Shown: positions 46,479 through 55,708, counted from the first letter of the stretch. The stretch: DNA of 64,000 nucleotides from Flavobacteriales bacterium UBA6057 (GCA_002428995.1 DIYJ01000014.1:445247-509246); one strand, 5' to 3'. Notes: a model not told the origin generated them from the sequence alone. Made by a program: numbers and translations.

Positions 46479-46798
46479 GGCATTGAGAATTAATTGGTAC
46501 CTACTCGTAAGGCTTTTCGGAAACCGCCTCCCGGAAGTGACTGTTCGGGATCAGCTCGTTTGTTGAAGTGGTTTCTGCTCCACTGTCAGCGCGCTTTGAC
46601 AGTGACAAATGTGAAATGGGCGCTACGTCTGTGCCAGATCAGATCAGCCTGATTCGTAAATCGACTTTATAAGTCTGCCCTGAAAAAATTGACCCGGACA
46701 AATCAGACTGTTTGAAGGATTTTCAGCTGTATCGAAGATTTTTGCTCTTTTTGATGCTGTAATGTTGAGGCCAATAACTAACCTTAAACCATAAGAAA
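46479..46798. other. Divergent intergenic region
   Basis: No gene seen. It contains the inverted repeat at 46581-46604 and the promoter sides of both flanking genes. No clear -33/-7 promoter pair could be placed. Confidence 0.5.
46581..46604. promoter_or_regulatory. 8-bp inverted repeat, operator candidate
   Basis: CACTGTCA and TGACAGTG form perfect arms with an 8-bp GC-rich spacer, about midway between divergent genes. The size fits a dimeric regulator, such as the NarL-type regulator encoded downstream. Confidence 0.45.
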
Positions 46799-47344
46799 AT
46801 GGGAAAAACTAAACTGATATTGGCTAACACTGCCATTGCCTCGGCTCTTGGCTTCTTCATAGGCTATTCGATCTCACCAGATCCACAAACCGACTACCTC
46901 ACTACAGTCAATTCTGCAGATGCTGAGGAATATGTGTGGAGGTATGGCTATTGGGTAGGCCAGTCGGCTGTATCCGTAGAGCAACACATGGGCTTTACAA
47001 ACCAGATTCAGTTCGCTGCCGGCTGGGATTTTCCGATTGCTGAAATGGCTCATGACCTGGAGAATGCTGCACATGTTCAGGCGTACGGTGCCATAAAGAA
47101 TGATGCTTTTCTGAATTGGAAACCCAATGCCGAGGGTGCCTACGAGATGCCAGAAATTGAACTGGTTATGGCCATTCCCGACCCTCATAACGAAGGGGCT
47201 GAGATTTATCACAACCTGATAAAACCCTGTCCGAATCTCTGCAATGAGTCCAGCGCACTCTACACCAGTTTTCTGGCCGGTTTAGATTCCGGGCGTGCAG
47301 TTGCCACGAGGCTTTTGAATTCTGACACCAGCCTTGCAAACTAA
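46799..47344 (+). CDS. Hypothetical membrane-anchored protein
   Basis: 181 residues, not recognised. The N-terminus has one hydrophobic segment (LANTAIASALGFFIGYSI), either an uncleaved signal or an anchor, followed by a periplasmic-type polar domain with many Trp, Tyr and Asn and one CxxxC pair (KPCPNLCNE). It is first in a run with a multi-pass membrane protein (5 bp downstream), a NarL-type kinase and a response regulator. The context suggests a sensor accessory or signal-receiving protein. No motif confirms this. Confidence 0.7.
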   Translation: MGKTKLILANTAIASALGFFIGYSISPDPQTDYLTTVNSADAEEYVWRYGYWVGQSAVSVEQHMGFTNQIQFAAGWDFPIAEMAHDLENAAHVQAYGAIKNDAFLNWKPNAEGAYEMPEIELVMAIPDPHNEGAEIYHNLIKPCPNLCNESSALYTSFLAGLDSGRAVATRLLNSDTSLAN

Positions 47345-47349
47345 GGAGT

Positions 47350-48000
47350 GTGAGCATTAGTGAGAGCATCTTGAACCTTGCCTATGTCCCGTTGGGTACT
47401 TCAGCGATTTGGTGTGTATGGCGTTTCAATCGCTTGCGCAAGGAGTTCAGGGTATTGGCGGCTTACGTACTTCTATCAGCAGCGGTCCAGGGTGTTGCAG
47501 AAGTTTTGAGCCAGTTTGGAATCAACAACCTTTCGCTTTCACATGCTTACACAGTACTGGGATTCCTGTTTCTGAATCAATTCTATAAGATGCTTCTGGA
47601 CGCCCTTGTTCCATCCATTTGGTTCAAGGGCTTGTCCATCGGTTTTGTGTTGTTTGCCATCGCAACGGTCCTGTTTTGGCAGCCGCTTGACACGTTCAAT
47701 AGTGCAACCCTGACGGTTCAGGCGGTGGTGTTGATCATCTACGCCTTATCCACCTTCATCCTGACCCTGACAGAGGGCAAGAGCGAAACCCTGAAGGTGA
47801 AGCTCAAGAGCCTTAACTGGATCAACTCCGGCATGTTCATCTACTTTTCGGGAAGCATGCTGCTGTTCTTTAACGGTGGGGACATCATGCATTCCATTTC
47901 AGAGGACTGGACGCGTTACATGTGGATTCTACACGACCTTCTTGTTACAGTGTTACACAGCTTTTTATTGGTTGGCCTATGGATAAGTCTCAGGGACTAG
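47350..48000 (+). CDS. Multi-pass membrane protein, 7TM sensor-like
   Basis: 216 residues with about seven hydrophobic helices and short loops (YVLLSAAVQGVAEVL, FVLFAIATVLFW, AVVLIIYALSTFILTL, final LLVTVLHSFLLVGLWI). The start is taken as a GTG at 47350, 5 bp after the previous stop, with AAGGAG very close upstream; it is not certain. The layout resembles the N-terminal 7TM regions of some membrane histidine kinases, but here as a separate protein. Its 3' end overlaps the kinase gene by 22 bp, which implies coupled translation. It probably passes a membrane signal to that kinase. Confidence 0.75.
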   Translation: MSISESILNLAYVPLGTSAIWCVWRFNRLRKEFRVLAAYVLLSAAVQGVAEVLSQFGINNLSLSHAYTVLGFLFLNQFYKMLLDALVPSIWFKGLSIGFVLFAIATVLFWQPLDTFNSATLTVQAVVLIIYALSTFILTLTEGKSETLKVKLKSLNWINSGMFIYFSGSMLLFFNGGDIMHSISEDWTRYMWILHDLLVTVLHSFLLVGLWISLRD

Positions 48001-48794
48001 AGCTTTTTCAAACCCTGGCTCCATTGGCTGCACTGGTGATCATCATTGCGGTAGGAGTCATTTTAATGGTTTACCAGTTCCAGCGCAGCCTCTTTCGACA
48101 GCGGTTGAAGGAGGAAAACCTGAAGAACGAGCACCAGCAGGCATTGCTGAGTACCACCATCGCGGTGCAGGAAAACGAGCGTCAACGCATCGCCCGCGAC
48201 CTGCATGATGACTTGGGAGCACAACTTTCGGTGGCACTTATGCAACTGAAACAAGCCAATGAAATGCTTCAAAAAGATGCCGCAGGCGGACCGGTGCAGG
48301 TCATGCACGAGCTGGAAGATCACCTCGAAACAGCGCTCAAAACCACCAAGCATGTGATTTACGAACTGTTGCCACCCCAGTTGCTGAGCCTTGGAATCTT
48401 CAAGGCCATGCGGGCACATGTCGCAGAAATTGAGAAAACCGGGAAGCTCAAGGTAGAGCTGAGCACTGCTTCTGAGCTTGGCGAGATCCCCTGGCCCGTC
48501 CAACTTGGGCTCTACCGCATCCTGAGTGAGCTGCTCAACAACACCCTCAAGCACGCGGAGGCTTCAAAGGCCTTCATCGAGCTGGCGAAGGCGGATCGTC
48601 AAATTCAATGCACCTATCGCGACAATGGAAAAGGCCTGCCAGACAAGTTGGAAAAGGAAAAGGCCGGATTAGGGCTGCAAAGCCTGAAAGGCCGGGCGAG
48701 CGCACTGCAGGGAACCTTTCACTATCGAAACGCAGAAGCAGGTGGTTTTGAAGCTCAGATTTCTTTACCGCTGCTCATGAATGAGAACGGCTAG
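47979..48794 (+). CDS. NarL-type (HisKA_3) sensor histidine kinase
   Basis: About 271 residues from the ATG at 47979; a longer frame from 47922 lies wholly inside the previous gene and adds no domain. One N-terminal helix (PLAALVIIIAVGVILMVY) is followed by a coiled segment and the dimerisation box RQRIARDLHDDLGAQLSVAL with the phospho-His in DLHDDLG. The ATPase part has LSELLNNTLKHAEA, DNGKGLP and GLGLQSLKGRA. It has no extracellular sensor domain of its own, consistent with use of the preceding membrane protein. Its partner is the NarL-type regulator 50 bp downstream. Confidence 0.92.
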   Translation: MDKSQGLELFQTLAPLAALVIIIAVGVILMVYQFQRSLFRQRLKEENLKNEHQQALLSTTIAVQENERQRIARDLHDDLGAQLSVALMQLKQANEMLQKDAAGGPVQVMHELEDHLETALKTTKHVIYELLPPQLLSLGIFKAMRAHVAEIEKTGKLKVELSTASELGEIPWPVQLGLYRILSELLNNTLKHAEASKAFIELAKADRQIQCTYRDNGKGLPDKLEKEKAGLGLQSLKGRASALQGTFHYRNAEAGGFEAQISLPLLMNENG

Positions 48795-48844
48795 CTAAAC
48801 TTTAAACCAAACCGGGCATCGACCTGGTTTCAACGATCAGAATT

Positions 48845-49519
48845 ATGGATGAAACAATACGCGTTGGATTGGTAGAAGACCACCACTTGATCCGCAAGAG
48901 CCTGGCGAACATGGTCAGGGAATGGAATGGGATGGAGGTTGTTTTTGAATCCGAAGACGGGCACAGCGTTCTTAATCGATTGGCTTCCACGGAAGAGCTG
49001 CCCCACATTTTGATCGTGGACCTTCAGCTCCCTAACAAAGGAGACTTGATCTACTCTGGAATGCACCTTACGGTAGACCTTCAAAGGTCCTTTCCTGGCA
49101 TCAGGGTTTTGATCCTTTCCATGCTCGATGATCTGGAAACCATTGCCGACCTGATCCAAAAGGGAGCGCACGGATTTTTGTCAAAGGGTTGTAGCCCTGA
49201 AGAACTGAGACACGCTATCCATGCAGTGCACACCATGGGATCTTACATTAACGAACAATCTCTTGAGGCGCTGCAGCAGCGACTGAATCAAAACCGCCCC
49301 AATGCACTCCCCAAGAATGATGAACTCACGAGTCGCGAAATTGACGTCCTGCGGCTGATCTGCCAGCAGCTTACAGCCGAAGAAATTGGGGAGAAGCTCT
49401 TCATCAGTTCCAAGACGGTGAACGGCCATCGCAATAATCTCCTTCAAAAAACGGGATCACGAAACATCACCGGGTTGGTCATGTATGCGGTGAAGCATGG
49501 GCTGGTGGAAGTTGCTTAA
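48845..49519 (+). CDS. NarL/LuxR-family response regulator
   Basis: 224 residues. The receiver has VEDHHLIRKSL, the phospho-acceptor in ILIVDLQLP and Lys in FLSKGCSPEELRHAI. The LuxR HTH is complete: LTSREIDVLRLICQQLTAEEIGEKL, then SSKTVNGHRNNLLQKTG. It is the output of the kinase encoded just upstream. The inverted repeat at 46581 could be an autoregulatory site, by inference. It is followed 18 bp after its stop by a 16-bp perfect palindrome. Confidence 0.93.
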   Translation: MDETIRVGLVEDHHLIRKSLANMVREWNGMEVVFESEDGHSVLNRLASTEELPHILIVDLQLPNKGDLIYSGMHLTVDLQRSFPGIRVLILSMLDDLETIADLIQKGAHGFLSKGCSPEELRHAIHAVHTMGSYINEQSLEALQQRLNQNRPNALPKNDELTSREIDVLRLICQQLTAEEIGEKLFISSKTVNGHRNNLLQKTGSRNITGLVMYAVKHGLVEVA

Positions 49520-49536
49520 GAGAAGTTGACTCCGGG

Positions 49537-49552
49537 TCACAGGATCCTGTGA
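49537..49552. repeat. 16-bp perfect palindrome
   Basis: TCACAGGATCCTGTGA directly after the NarL-type regulator gene. No loop or T run follows, so a binding site is more likely than a terminator. The rest of 49520-49786 shows nothing recognisable. Confidence 0.55.
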
Positions 49553-49786
49553 ATTTGAGATCAACAGGTTGTTTTGCAGTGGGGAAAAGCCGAGATTCTC
49601 TGTGCTGAATCAGATCCTCCGGGCGCTTAAAAATACCTTGTGCTTACATGCGAAACTTCAGGCAATCCCAGTAATAGTATAGGCTCTACGCTCATTTGCG
49701 TTTTCTTTCCTTGACTACATCTCATCAAAAATGGCATTCAAAGTGAGTTCCGTCCAGCCCATTGCTACATGTAGTAGTTTTGCAAC

Positions 49787-50194
49787 GTGGTAATAAGCCA
49801 GATACTCAGCTTGTTCAGGTCATCGCTTGCAGTAGGTATTGCTGCTGTGATTCTGTCGCCTTATTTCCACTCTTTCGTTGATGTTGAGGAACATCACCAT
49901 CACCATGAGAATGAGCACCACTGCTCAGCCGAGCTTGAGCAGGATGCCTGCCATAGGAGGATCGTTCACCACGACCTTTCTGCTGAATGCCATCACGATG
50001 GACACCTTGCTGAGCAGGAGAAACACTGTGAGGTCTGCGATTGGCTCGTCACCCGAAATCAGGTTGAGCCCACTAAAAATTCCAACCACGCATTTCTTAT
50101 TGTTTCCAGTGTGCGCTTCTTTGAGGCACCACTGGAGCTGTGTTCAAGCTTCAACGCTGAACATAAGGGTAGAGCCCCACCGGCCTGGGTGTAA
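49787..50194 (+). CDS. Small histidine-rich exported protein, probable metal handling
   Basis: 135 residues with a GTG start. An N-terminal hydrophobic segment (LAVGIAAVILSPYFHSF) is followed by a cluster EEHHHHHENEHHCS, further HxxxH/HH pairs, and HCEVCDW, a typical paired-Cys-plus-His motif. The end reads RAPPAWV, as in small metal-associated exported proteins of this phylum (DUF2946-like layout). Binding of Zn, Cu or Ni in the periplasm is inferred from the residues. It is followed by two lipoprotein genes, the second also with a His-rich stretch. The distance to the next gene (97 bp) leaves operon membership open. Confidence 0.75.
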   Translation: MVISQILSLFRSSLAVGIAAVILSPYFHSFVDVEEHHHHHENEHHCSAELEQDACHRRIVHHDLSAECHHDGHLAEQEKHCEVCDWLVTRNQVEPTKNSNHAFLIVSSVRFFEAPLELCSSFNAEHKGRAPPAWV

Positions 50195-50291
50195 AATACC
50201 GACCGACCTTTAGGAATGCAGCGCAGTAGTTCTACCGGAACCCTCTGCCAGGATTTCCCCTTTTCATTCGTTCAACATTAATCAAACCCAA

Positions 50292-50864
50292 ATGAATAAA
50301 TCATTCAATGCATGGGCCATGCTCGTCTGTGCGGTTACTATTTTTTCAATCACTTCTTGTAAGAAAGACGATGACCTTCCGGAGATTCCACAGCCGGTAG
50401 TCAATGAACCAGAGCAAATCACAACCGTGGAATTACACATTACAAATACATCTGATAATACAGAAGTTCATGCTCACTGGTCTGACCCTGATGGACCCGG
50501 AGGCGATGATCCGATGGTAGATGATATCGTGCTTCAGTCCGGTGTTACTTACACTGTGGAAGTTGAGTTCCTGGATGAATCCGGTGACGAAACGGAAGAC
50601 ATCACAGCTGAGATCCTCGAAGAAGACGATGAGCACCTTTTGTGCTTTGAGCCAGAAGGAGACGTTGCCAATGCATTGACAGTGACCCGAACTGATTCTG
50701 ACGGAACCTATGAGGTAGGCCTTGAGTCAACATGGGAAGCGACAGCTGCAGCAACCGGTGAAATAAAGGTGACCCTGAAGCACCAGCCAGGTGTGAAGGA
50801 CGGAACCTGCGACCCAGGAGACACAGACGTAGAAGTTCATTTTGAAATTACAATCAACGAATAA
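50292..50864 (+). CDS. Acidic lipoprotein
   Basis: 190 residues with a lipoprotein signal (lipobox ITSC, then KKDDD). The mature protein is very acidic and beta-rich (VELHITNTSDN, VTYTVEVEFLDES, GEIKVTLKHQ), with HAHW near residue 57 and CDPGDTD near the end. An immunoglobulin-like fold is likely. It ends 4 bp before the start of the next lipoprotein gene (ATG 50869), so the two are co-transcribed. The next protein's His-Asp repeats and the upstream His-rich protein suggest metal capture or transfer at the outer membrane. The family is not identified precisely. Confidence 0.78.
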   Translation: MNKSFNAWAMLVCAVTIFSITSCKKDDDLPEIPQPVVNEPEQITTVELHITNTSDNTEVHAHWSDPDGPGGDDPMVDDIVLQSGVTYTVEVEFLDESGDETEDITAEILEEDDEHLLCFEPEGDVANALTVTRTDSDGTYEVGLESTWEATAAATGEIKVTLKHQPGVKDGTCDPGDTDVEVHFEITINE

Positions 50865-50868
50865 AGAC

Positions 50869-51399
50869 ATGAGAAATACATTGATTCTCGCAGTGATTGT
50901 CATGCTGGGCGTGACAAGCTGCAACAAAACACAACGCAATTCAAAGCGCCTGGGTGGTGAAACCTGGAAGGTGACCAAAATGGTGATTGGCGGAGTAGAA
51001 GAAGAAGCAGAGCACTTGCCTACGCTTGACTTTTCTGACTGCGACATCTATGACGAGGTGTGCATGGGAATGTGGAACCTGGAAGGAGAGCATGCTGACT
51101 ACGCATGGCAGTTCAACGACAACGGAGACCAATTCACCATCTCTAACCAGTCGGAGGCTGAACACGATCATGACCATGGAGATGATCACGACCACGGAGA
51201 TGACGACCATGACCATGGTGATGATGATCACGATCATGGCGATGAAGAAGAAGAGCACGTAGAGCCGATCGATCAGTGTCAGGAGCTGAGCGGCACCTAC
51301 GAAGTGACCGAAATGAAGCGTAACACCATGAAGATCGAGTGTTCTACTACCATTGGTCACAGTGGTGAGCTGGTTCAGATCGAGCTTGAAAAAGAGTAA
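50869..51399 (+). CDS. His/Asp-repeat lipoprotein, lipocalin-like
   Basis: About 176 residues from the ATG at 50869; the longer frame from 50842 overlaps the previous gene. Lipobox VTSC is followed by a lipocalin-like beginning (GETWKVTKMVIGG) and end (LSGTYEVTEMKRNTMKIE). Between them sits an insert of about 35 residues made of four to five HDHGDD units, a strong metal-binding sequence. The same repeats are visible in the DNA as GACCATG/GATGAT units. The protein is probably anchored in the envelope and binds Zn, Ni or Cu. It is the last gene of the group, followed by a strong terminator. Confidence 0.8.
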   Translation: MRNTLILAVIVMLGVTSCNKTQRNSKRLGGETWKVTKMVIGGVEEEAEHLPTLDFSDCDIYDEVCMGMWNLEGEHADYAWQFNDNGDQFTISNQSEAEHDHDHGDDHDHGDDDHDHGDDDHDHGDEEEEHVEPIDQCQELSGTYEVTEMKRNTMKIECSTTIGHSGELVQIELEKE

Positions 51400-51420
51400 T
51401 CTTTCCTGCTTCTAAAAAGC

Positions 51421-51449
51421 AAAAGCCCTCCATTTGGAGGGCTTTTTTT
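51421..51449. terminator. Bidirectional terminator
   Basis: Stem GCCCTCC / GGAGGGC with an ATTT loop, four A residues before and seven T residues after, between convergent genes. Confidence 0.9.
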
Positions 51450-51473
51450 ATGCTGTAAAGTTGACTGGGTGGT

Positions 51474-52994
51474 TCAAGGCGCAGCTGAACCTACCACCAG
51501 GATCCTTTGGATGTCCAGTGTTGCTCCTGCTCCATTGCGAGCCTCCACAAAGTAGATCCCCGGTTGATCAAATTCGAGTTCTGCCCGACCGTTGTTACCC
51601 GGGAAGCGTTGCCACTGCTCCATAAGTTGCCCGGAGGCGTTCCTGATGATGATCTCTTTCACATTCACTGCTCCGGCATCCCAGCTTAAGGTTGCATCTC
51701 CGGCTGTTGGATTAGGATATACGGCCAGGGATCCCTTGGCGAGTTGTGTGAATGGGATTCCGTTCGTTCCAGGTGTGGTATCGATCACCGTAGTATCTAC
51801 GAGGGTTGTATCCGAGAGACGAACCATCAGCAAATCAGCTTGGGTGGACTGGGTTTGCCCTGAAGCACCCACAGAGATGAAATCTCCATTGCTGGCCTGC
51901 GTGATTGCTTCGGCCTGACCTACGGAGTTCAGATTGCCGAAGCCGCTTTCCCACAACAAATCACCATCGTCATCCGCTTTGCCAACCCAGTAATAGGCCG
52001 GATCTGGAAATTCAATCTTTTGACCGCAGATGGCAAACCCGCTGTCGACTGTTTGATGCACGCTGTTCAGCATGAACCGGTTTGCACTTGGGTAGACTTG
52101 TTCCCACTGCACATTTCCTTGCAAGTCCGTTTTCAGGAGATAACCTTCTCCTGTATTGGCTTCCGCCTGCACGATGTCGTTGTTATACATTCCGGCCACC
52201 ACGTAGCCGTCTGCCAAAGCGATCACGGAGTTGCCACGGTCGTTGGCATCCTGCGCACCGTAGGTTTGATCCCATTCAAGGTTCCCGGAAGCATCGGTTT
52301 TGATGAGCCATACATCTTCGCCCGAGCCATTGGAAAAGCTCTGCGTGGTTCCCGTAACGATGAAGCCACCATCAACCGCAACAGCCACGTCTGAGGCATA
52401 ATCGATGCTCATGCCTCCAAAGTTCTTGGTCCAGAGTGTGTCGCCCATGCTATCGGTTCTCAGAAGCCAAACATTGCGACTTCCCGTACCAAAGCTCTCC
52501 GTCAAGGCGCTGATGATGAACCCACCGTCATTGGTGGTTGCAATGCCGGTGGCTTCGTCTGTTCCATTGCCGCCAATCGAATGCGTCCAAACAATGTTGC
52601 CATCCGCACTCACCTTGACGAGGTAGATATCCCGGCTTGGTGATGAGGTGAAGCTGCCGGTCCAGCCTACAATGACAAAGCTGCCATCGTCCAGCTCCAC
52701 TACTTCTGCGGGAATGTCGTTGTTAAAACCTCCATGTGTGATGGACCATTCTTCTATGCCGATACTGTCTGTCTTTAAGATGTAAAAGTCATCGAGTCCG
52801 GCAGTTTGTGTTCCGGTAAATCCTACCGTTAGTATTCCTCCGTCCATGGTTTCAAGCAGATCATAACCCAGTTCCGTGCTTCCACCTCCATAGCTGGATT
52901 CAAAAACGAGGGTTTGACTGTAGAGCGATGAACAGAGCAGGCCAAGGCCGAGCATGAGTGCCCAGCGAGGGCCGTGATGGATAATTTTCTTCAT
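51474..52994 (-). CDS. T9SS-secreted propeller-like protein
   Basis: 506 residues with a signal peptide (LMLGLGLLCSSLYSQ). Seven or so units of about 55 residues carry 'DGGFIVTGxT', 'DVWLIKTDxxGNLEW' and 'YGGxxxDxxxxV', as in secreted beta-propellers of this phylum. A type-A sorting domain closes it (AVYPNPTAGDATL ... GIYFVEARNG, then RILVVGSAAP). Its tail is slightly longer than usual. It is a monocistronic surface or shed protein with no visible catalytic motif. It shares the bidirectional terminator at 51421 with the metal-lipoprotein group. Confidence 0.86.
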   Translation of the reverse strand: MKKIIHHGPRWALMLGLGLLCSSLYSQTLVFESSYGGGSTELGYDLLETMDGGILTVGFTGTQTAGLDDFYILKTDSIGIEEWSITHGGFNNDIPAEVVELDDGSFVIVGWTGSFTSSPSRDIYLVKVSADGNIVWTHSIGGNGTDEATGIATTNDGGFIISALTESFGTGSRNVWLLRTDSMGDTLWTKNFGGMSIDYASDVAVAVDGGFIVTGTTQSFSNGSGEDVWLIKTDASGNLEWDQTYGAQDANDRGNSVIALADGYVVAGMYNNDIVQAEANTGEGYLLKTDLQGNVQWEQVYPSANRFMLNSVHQTVDSGFAICGQKIEFPDPAYYWVGKADDDGDLLWESGFGNLNSVGQAEAITQASNGDFISVGASGQTQSTQADLLMVRLSDTTLVDTTVIDTTPGTNGIPFTQLAKGSLAVYPNPTAGDATLSWDAGAVNVKEIIIRNASGQLMEQWQRFPGNNGRAELEFDQPGIYFVEARNGAGATLDIQRILVVGSAAP

Positions 52995-53170
52995 TCTGAT
53001 TCAGTGTTTCGTTGTAAGTGAATCGAATGAAGTACACTTCGCTGCAGCGATCAAGCAAAATGAAGCAGCAACTTTAGGTTTCCAAGCCTCCATTTTCTAA
53101 CCCAACCAGCCCTTATTTCTAATCACGTTCGATCGCCAGCGGGGTTTTTATCATTCTTGAGTATCGAAGG

Positions 53171-54622
53171 ATGAAGAACTCGCGTGACTTGTTTGACCTT
53201 ATTCAATCGCTTTCCAAAGCGGAGAAGCGCTACACGCGCATGCGGGCAGCATTTCACGAGGGAGAGAAACGCTACATGACCCTGTTTGCCATCCTCGAAA
53301 ATCAGGAGACCTACGATCCTGAAGATCTGCGGGTCAAATGGGAAAAGCAGAGTGGTGGCCGATCTTTAGGATTCACAAAAAGCTACCTCTATGACTTCAT
53401 TCTCGGTAGCCTTGAGCAGTTCCACGCCAGTTCCAACCATGTCGCAGACATCCAGACGCTGCTGCGCAGGGTGGACGTGTTGTTCGACAAAGCGCTCTAT
53501 GGTCAGTGTGTTCGCCTCTTGATCAAGGCACGCAAGCTGGCAGAAAAGCACTACGCCATTCGGCTGCTGCTCGAGGTGCAGGTTTGGGAGCTGCGCATCA
53601 TGCTCTCACCCTACTACGGAGGTGAATTCAAGCGCTCGTTTGCAGAGTTATTTCATTCAGAGCAGGAGATCCTTCAGTCCCTGAACCATATCAGCATTGC
53701 ACGGCAGTTTCGATTCATGCTCGAGGACGATCCAGATGTGCTGGAGACGGGACAACCTGAGGAACTGCCATTTTCCAACAAGCCCAACGTACTGTGTGAA
53801 GTAGAGCGGAGCAAGGCTGTCTTTTACATGAAGGCCAACAAGCCCAGAAAGGCGCTTCAAGCCATTGAATCAGAGATAGAAATGCTTGAATCGGAGGCCC
53901 TGAAAGGCAATCGTGTTTTTTACAGCAAGTATGTAAACAGCCTGGGGCTCGCCATCAAAGCATGCCAGGAACTCAAAGACTACGAAGCCTCTGAGCGATA
54001 CCTGGAGCGGTTGCATCCTCAGCATCAACCTAAAGACCTGGATCGTTCGGAACACCTGCGACTCAGAATGTTTGTCAACTTCTATATCCAGAAATTGCGG
54101 CATTTGTGCCTTACTGGAAAAACAGGCGAACTCGATGCATTATTGGGTGAAATAGAAGCCACACGCTATTACGAAGACGAACGATTGCAGTCTTCATTCC
54201 GTGTGCAGCTTCAGTACCTCATGTCCATCGCTTATTTCAAAACAGGACAATGCCCCAATGCGCTGAAGGCGCTGAACAGCCTTTTGATGGCTCAATCCTC
54301 TGACCTTCCCGGGCGCCTGAAGCTGAATGCCTCATGGCTTCAGATGTTGATTCACCAGGAGAAGAACAACATGGACACGGTGGAGCACCTGCTTCGCGCG
54401 CAAACCCGGAGGTTGAAGAAGGCCGAAGAAAGCTTGGTTGCTGATGAGGTTCTGTCAAAGCTCTTTCAGGGATTGATCCGTTGTGCTTCGAAAGCAGAGC
54501 GCGATGAAGTATTTGGCCGCGCTTCCAGGGCCTGGGCCGAATCAATGGCAGAAGGGCAGCTCATCCCTGAACTGGATCTGGGAAAGTGGCTCCATCGAAA
54601 GGCTGTTCCTGTCGTTGGCTAG
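53171..54622 (+). CDS. Helical-repeat (TPR-like) cytoplasmic protein of unknown function
   Basis: 483 residues, almost entirely alpha-helical with TPR-like spacing but weak consensus (RKALQAIESEIEML, YEASERYLERLHPQ, GQCPNALKALNSLLMAQ). The N-terminus (DLFDLIQSLSKAEKRYTRMRAAFHEGEKRYMTLF) is highly charged and helical. There is no signal peptide, membrane helix or enzyme motif. Single-copy proteins of this look are common in Flavobacteriia and are not characterised as far as I know. It lies 66 bp before a small alpha/beta hydrolase on the same strand. A scaffold role is possible but unproven. Confidence 0.7.
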   Translation: MKNSRDLFDLIQSLSKAEKRYTRMRAAFHEGEKRYMTLFAILENQETYDPEDLRVKWEKQSGGRSLGFTKSYLYDFILGSLEQFHASSNHVADIQTLLRRVDVLFDKALYGQCVRLLIKARKLAEKHYAIRLLLEVQVWELRIMLSPYYGGEFKRSFAELFHSEQEILQSLNHISIARQFRFMLEDDPDVLETGQPEELPFSNKPNVLCEVERSKAVFYMKANKPRKALQAIESEIEMLESEALKGNRVFYSKYVNSLGLAIKACQELKDYEASERYLERLHPQHQPKDLDRSEHLRLRMFVNFYIQKLRHLCLTGKTGELDALLGEIEATRYYEDERLQSSFRVQLQYLMSIAYFKTGQCPNALKALNSLLMAQSSDLPGRLKLNASWLQMLIHQEKNNMDTVEHLLRAQTRRLKKAEESLVADEVLSKLFQGLIRCASKAERDEVFGRASRAWAESMAEGQLIPELDLGKWLHRKAVPVVG

Positions 54623-54688
54623 GCGCTCTCTTATGGTTTCAGGAACTTAGATTTGAAGCCACGGGCTGACTGGCCCGGTATCAACAGG

Positions 54689-55465
54689 ATGAGCGCAACT
54701 AACATACCCCCTTTAGAAGAGATTGCTTATCGCAGGATTGACAAGTATCCCGGAAGACCCACGGTGATCTTTCTCCACGATTCGCTGGGATGTATGGAGC
54801 TGTGGCGTGCATTCCCTGAACGCTTCGCAGATCTCACACAGTGCAATGTGCTGACCTATGATCGACAGGGATACGGCCGTTCCTGTGCATTCCAATATGC
54901 CCAGCGCGACAATGGTTACATGGAGCTGGAGGCGGATATTCTCAATGCGCTCCTCGATCACTGGAAGCTAGATGATGTCGTGCTCTTTGGTCACAGCGAT
55001 GGCGGGTCGATTGCTTTGATTGCTGCAGGTAAATATCCCGACCGCATCGCAGGAGTTGTCACCGAGGGGGCACACATTTTTGTGGAAGACATCACCCTGG
55101 AAGGCATTCGCGAAGCAGCCAGGCTTTATAGCTCTACAGATCTGAAAGTCCGGCTTGAGAAGTATCATGGAACAAAAACCGAGGCCCTCTTCAAGGCCTG
55201 GACTGAAACATGGCTATCTGAGCCTTTTCGAACCTGGAACATTGAGGAATTTTTACCCTCCATCAGTTGCCCTGCGCTCATCATTCAGGGCACGGATGAC
55301 GAATACGGAACGCTGAAGCAAGTGGATGGCATTGTGAATGGAACAAAGGGCAATGCGCAATCGCTCATCATTCCGTCCATTGGGCATACCCCACACAAGG
55401 AAGCTCCTGAGCTTGTTCTGGAAAAGGCCGGAGCTTTTGTTTTGGACGTCCTTTCGAAAGCATAA
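54689..55465 (+). CDS. Alpha/beta-hydrolase
   Basis: About 258 residues from the ATG at 54689 (MSATNIPP), because the frame from 54653 adds a non-conserved tail. It is a standard alpha/beta-hydrolase: HDSLG oxyanion region, nucleophile elbow GHSDGG (Ser), Asp in IIQGTDDEYG and His in SIGHTPHKE. The elbow and cap layout resemble small cytosolic esterases or lactonase-like hydrolases. It is downstream of the helical-repeat gene and upstream of the lipase-like T9SS gene. No signal peptide, so it acts in the cytoplasm. Substrate unknown. Confidence 0.88.
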   Translation: MSATNIPPLEEIAYRRIDKYPGRPTVIFLHDSLGCMELWRAFPERFADLTQCNVLTYDRQGYGRSCAFQYAQRDNGYMELEADILNALLDHWKLDDVVLFGHSDGGSIALIAAGKYPDRIAGVVTEGAHIFVEDITLEGIREAARLYSSTDLKVRLEKYHGTKTEALFKAWTETWLSEPFRTWNIEEFLPSISCPALIIQGTDDEYGTLKQVDGIVNGTKGNAQSLIIPSIGHTPHKEAPELVLEKAGAFVLDVLSKA

Positions 55466-55708
55466 AGGCCACATTTAAGCAGGTTCAATCCAGTAGTCTA
55501 AAGACTGCGCGCGATAGCCAGCAGTTAGTGCTTCCAACTTTTTATTAATAACGTCCTTGGCCAGAATCAAACTGAAAAGTGACAGTTTCAGTCTGAGACC
55601 TTCCAGTATCAAAGTGCGGTTTTGAGAAGGTGGTATGCTGTGGTGATCTTGAGTGTGGAGCCTCTATTCTGATGAGCCCGGCTCCGCTTAAACCAAAACC
55701 AATTTACC

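Noticed and set aside
51160..51260. Tandem DNA repeat as a separate element
   Set aside because: The GAC-CAT-GGA/GAT units simply encode the His-Asp insert of the lipoprotein.
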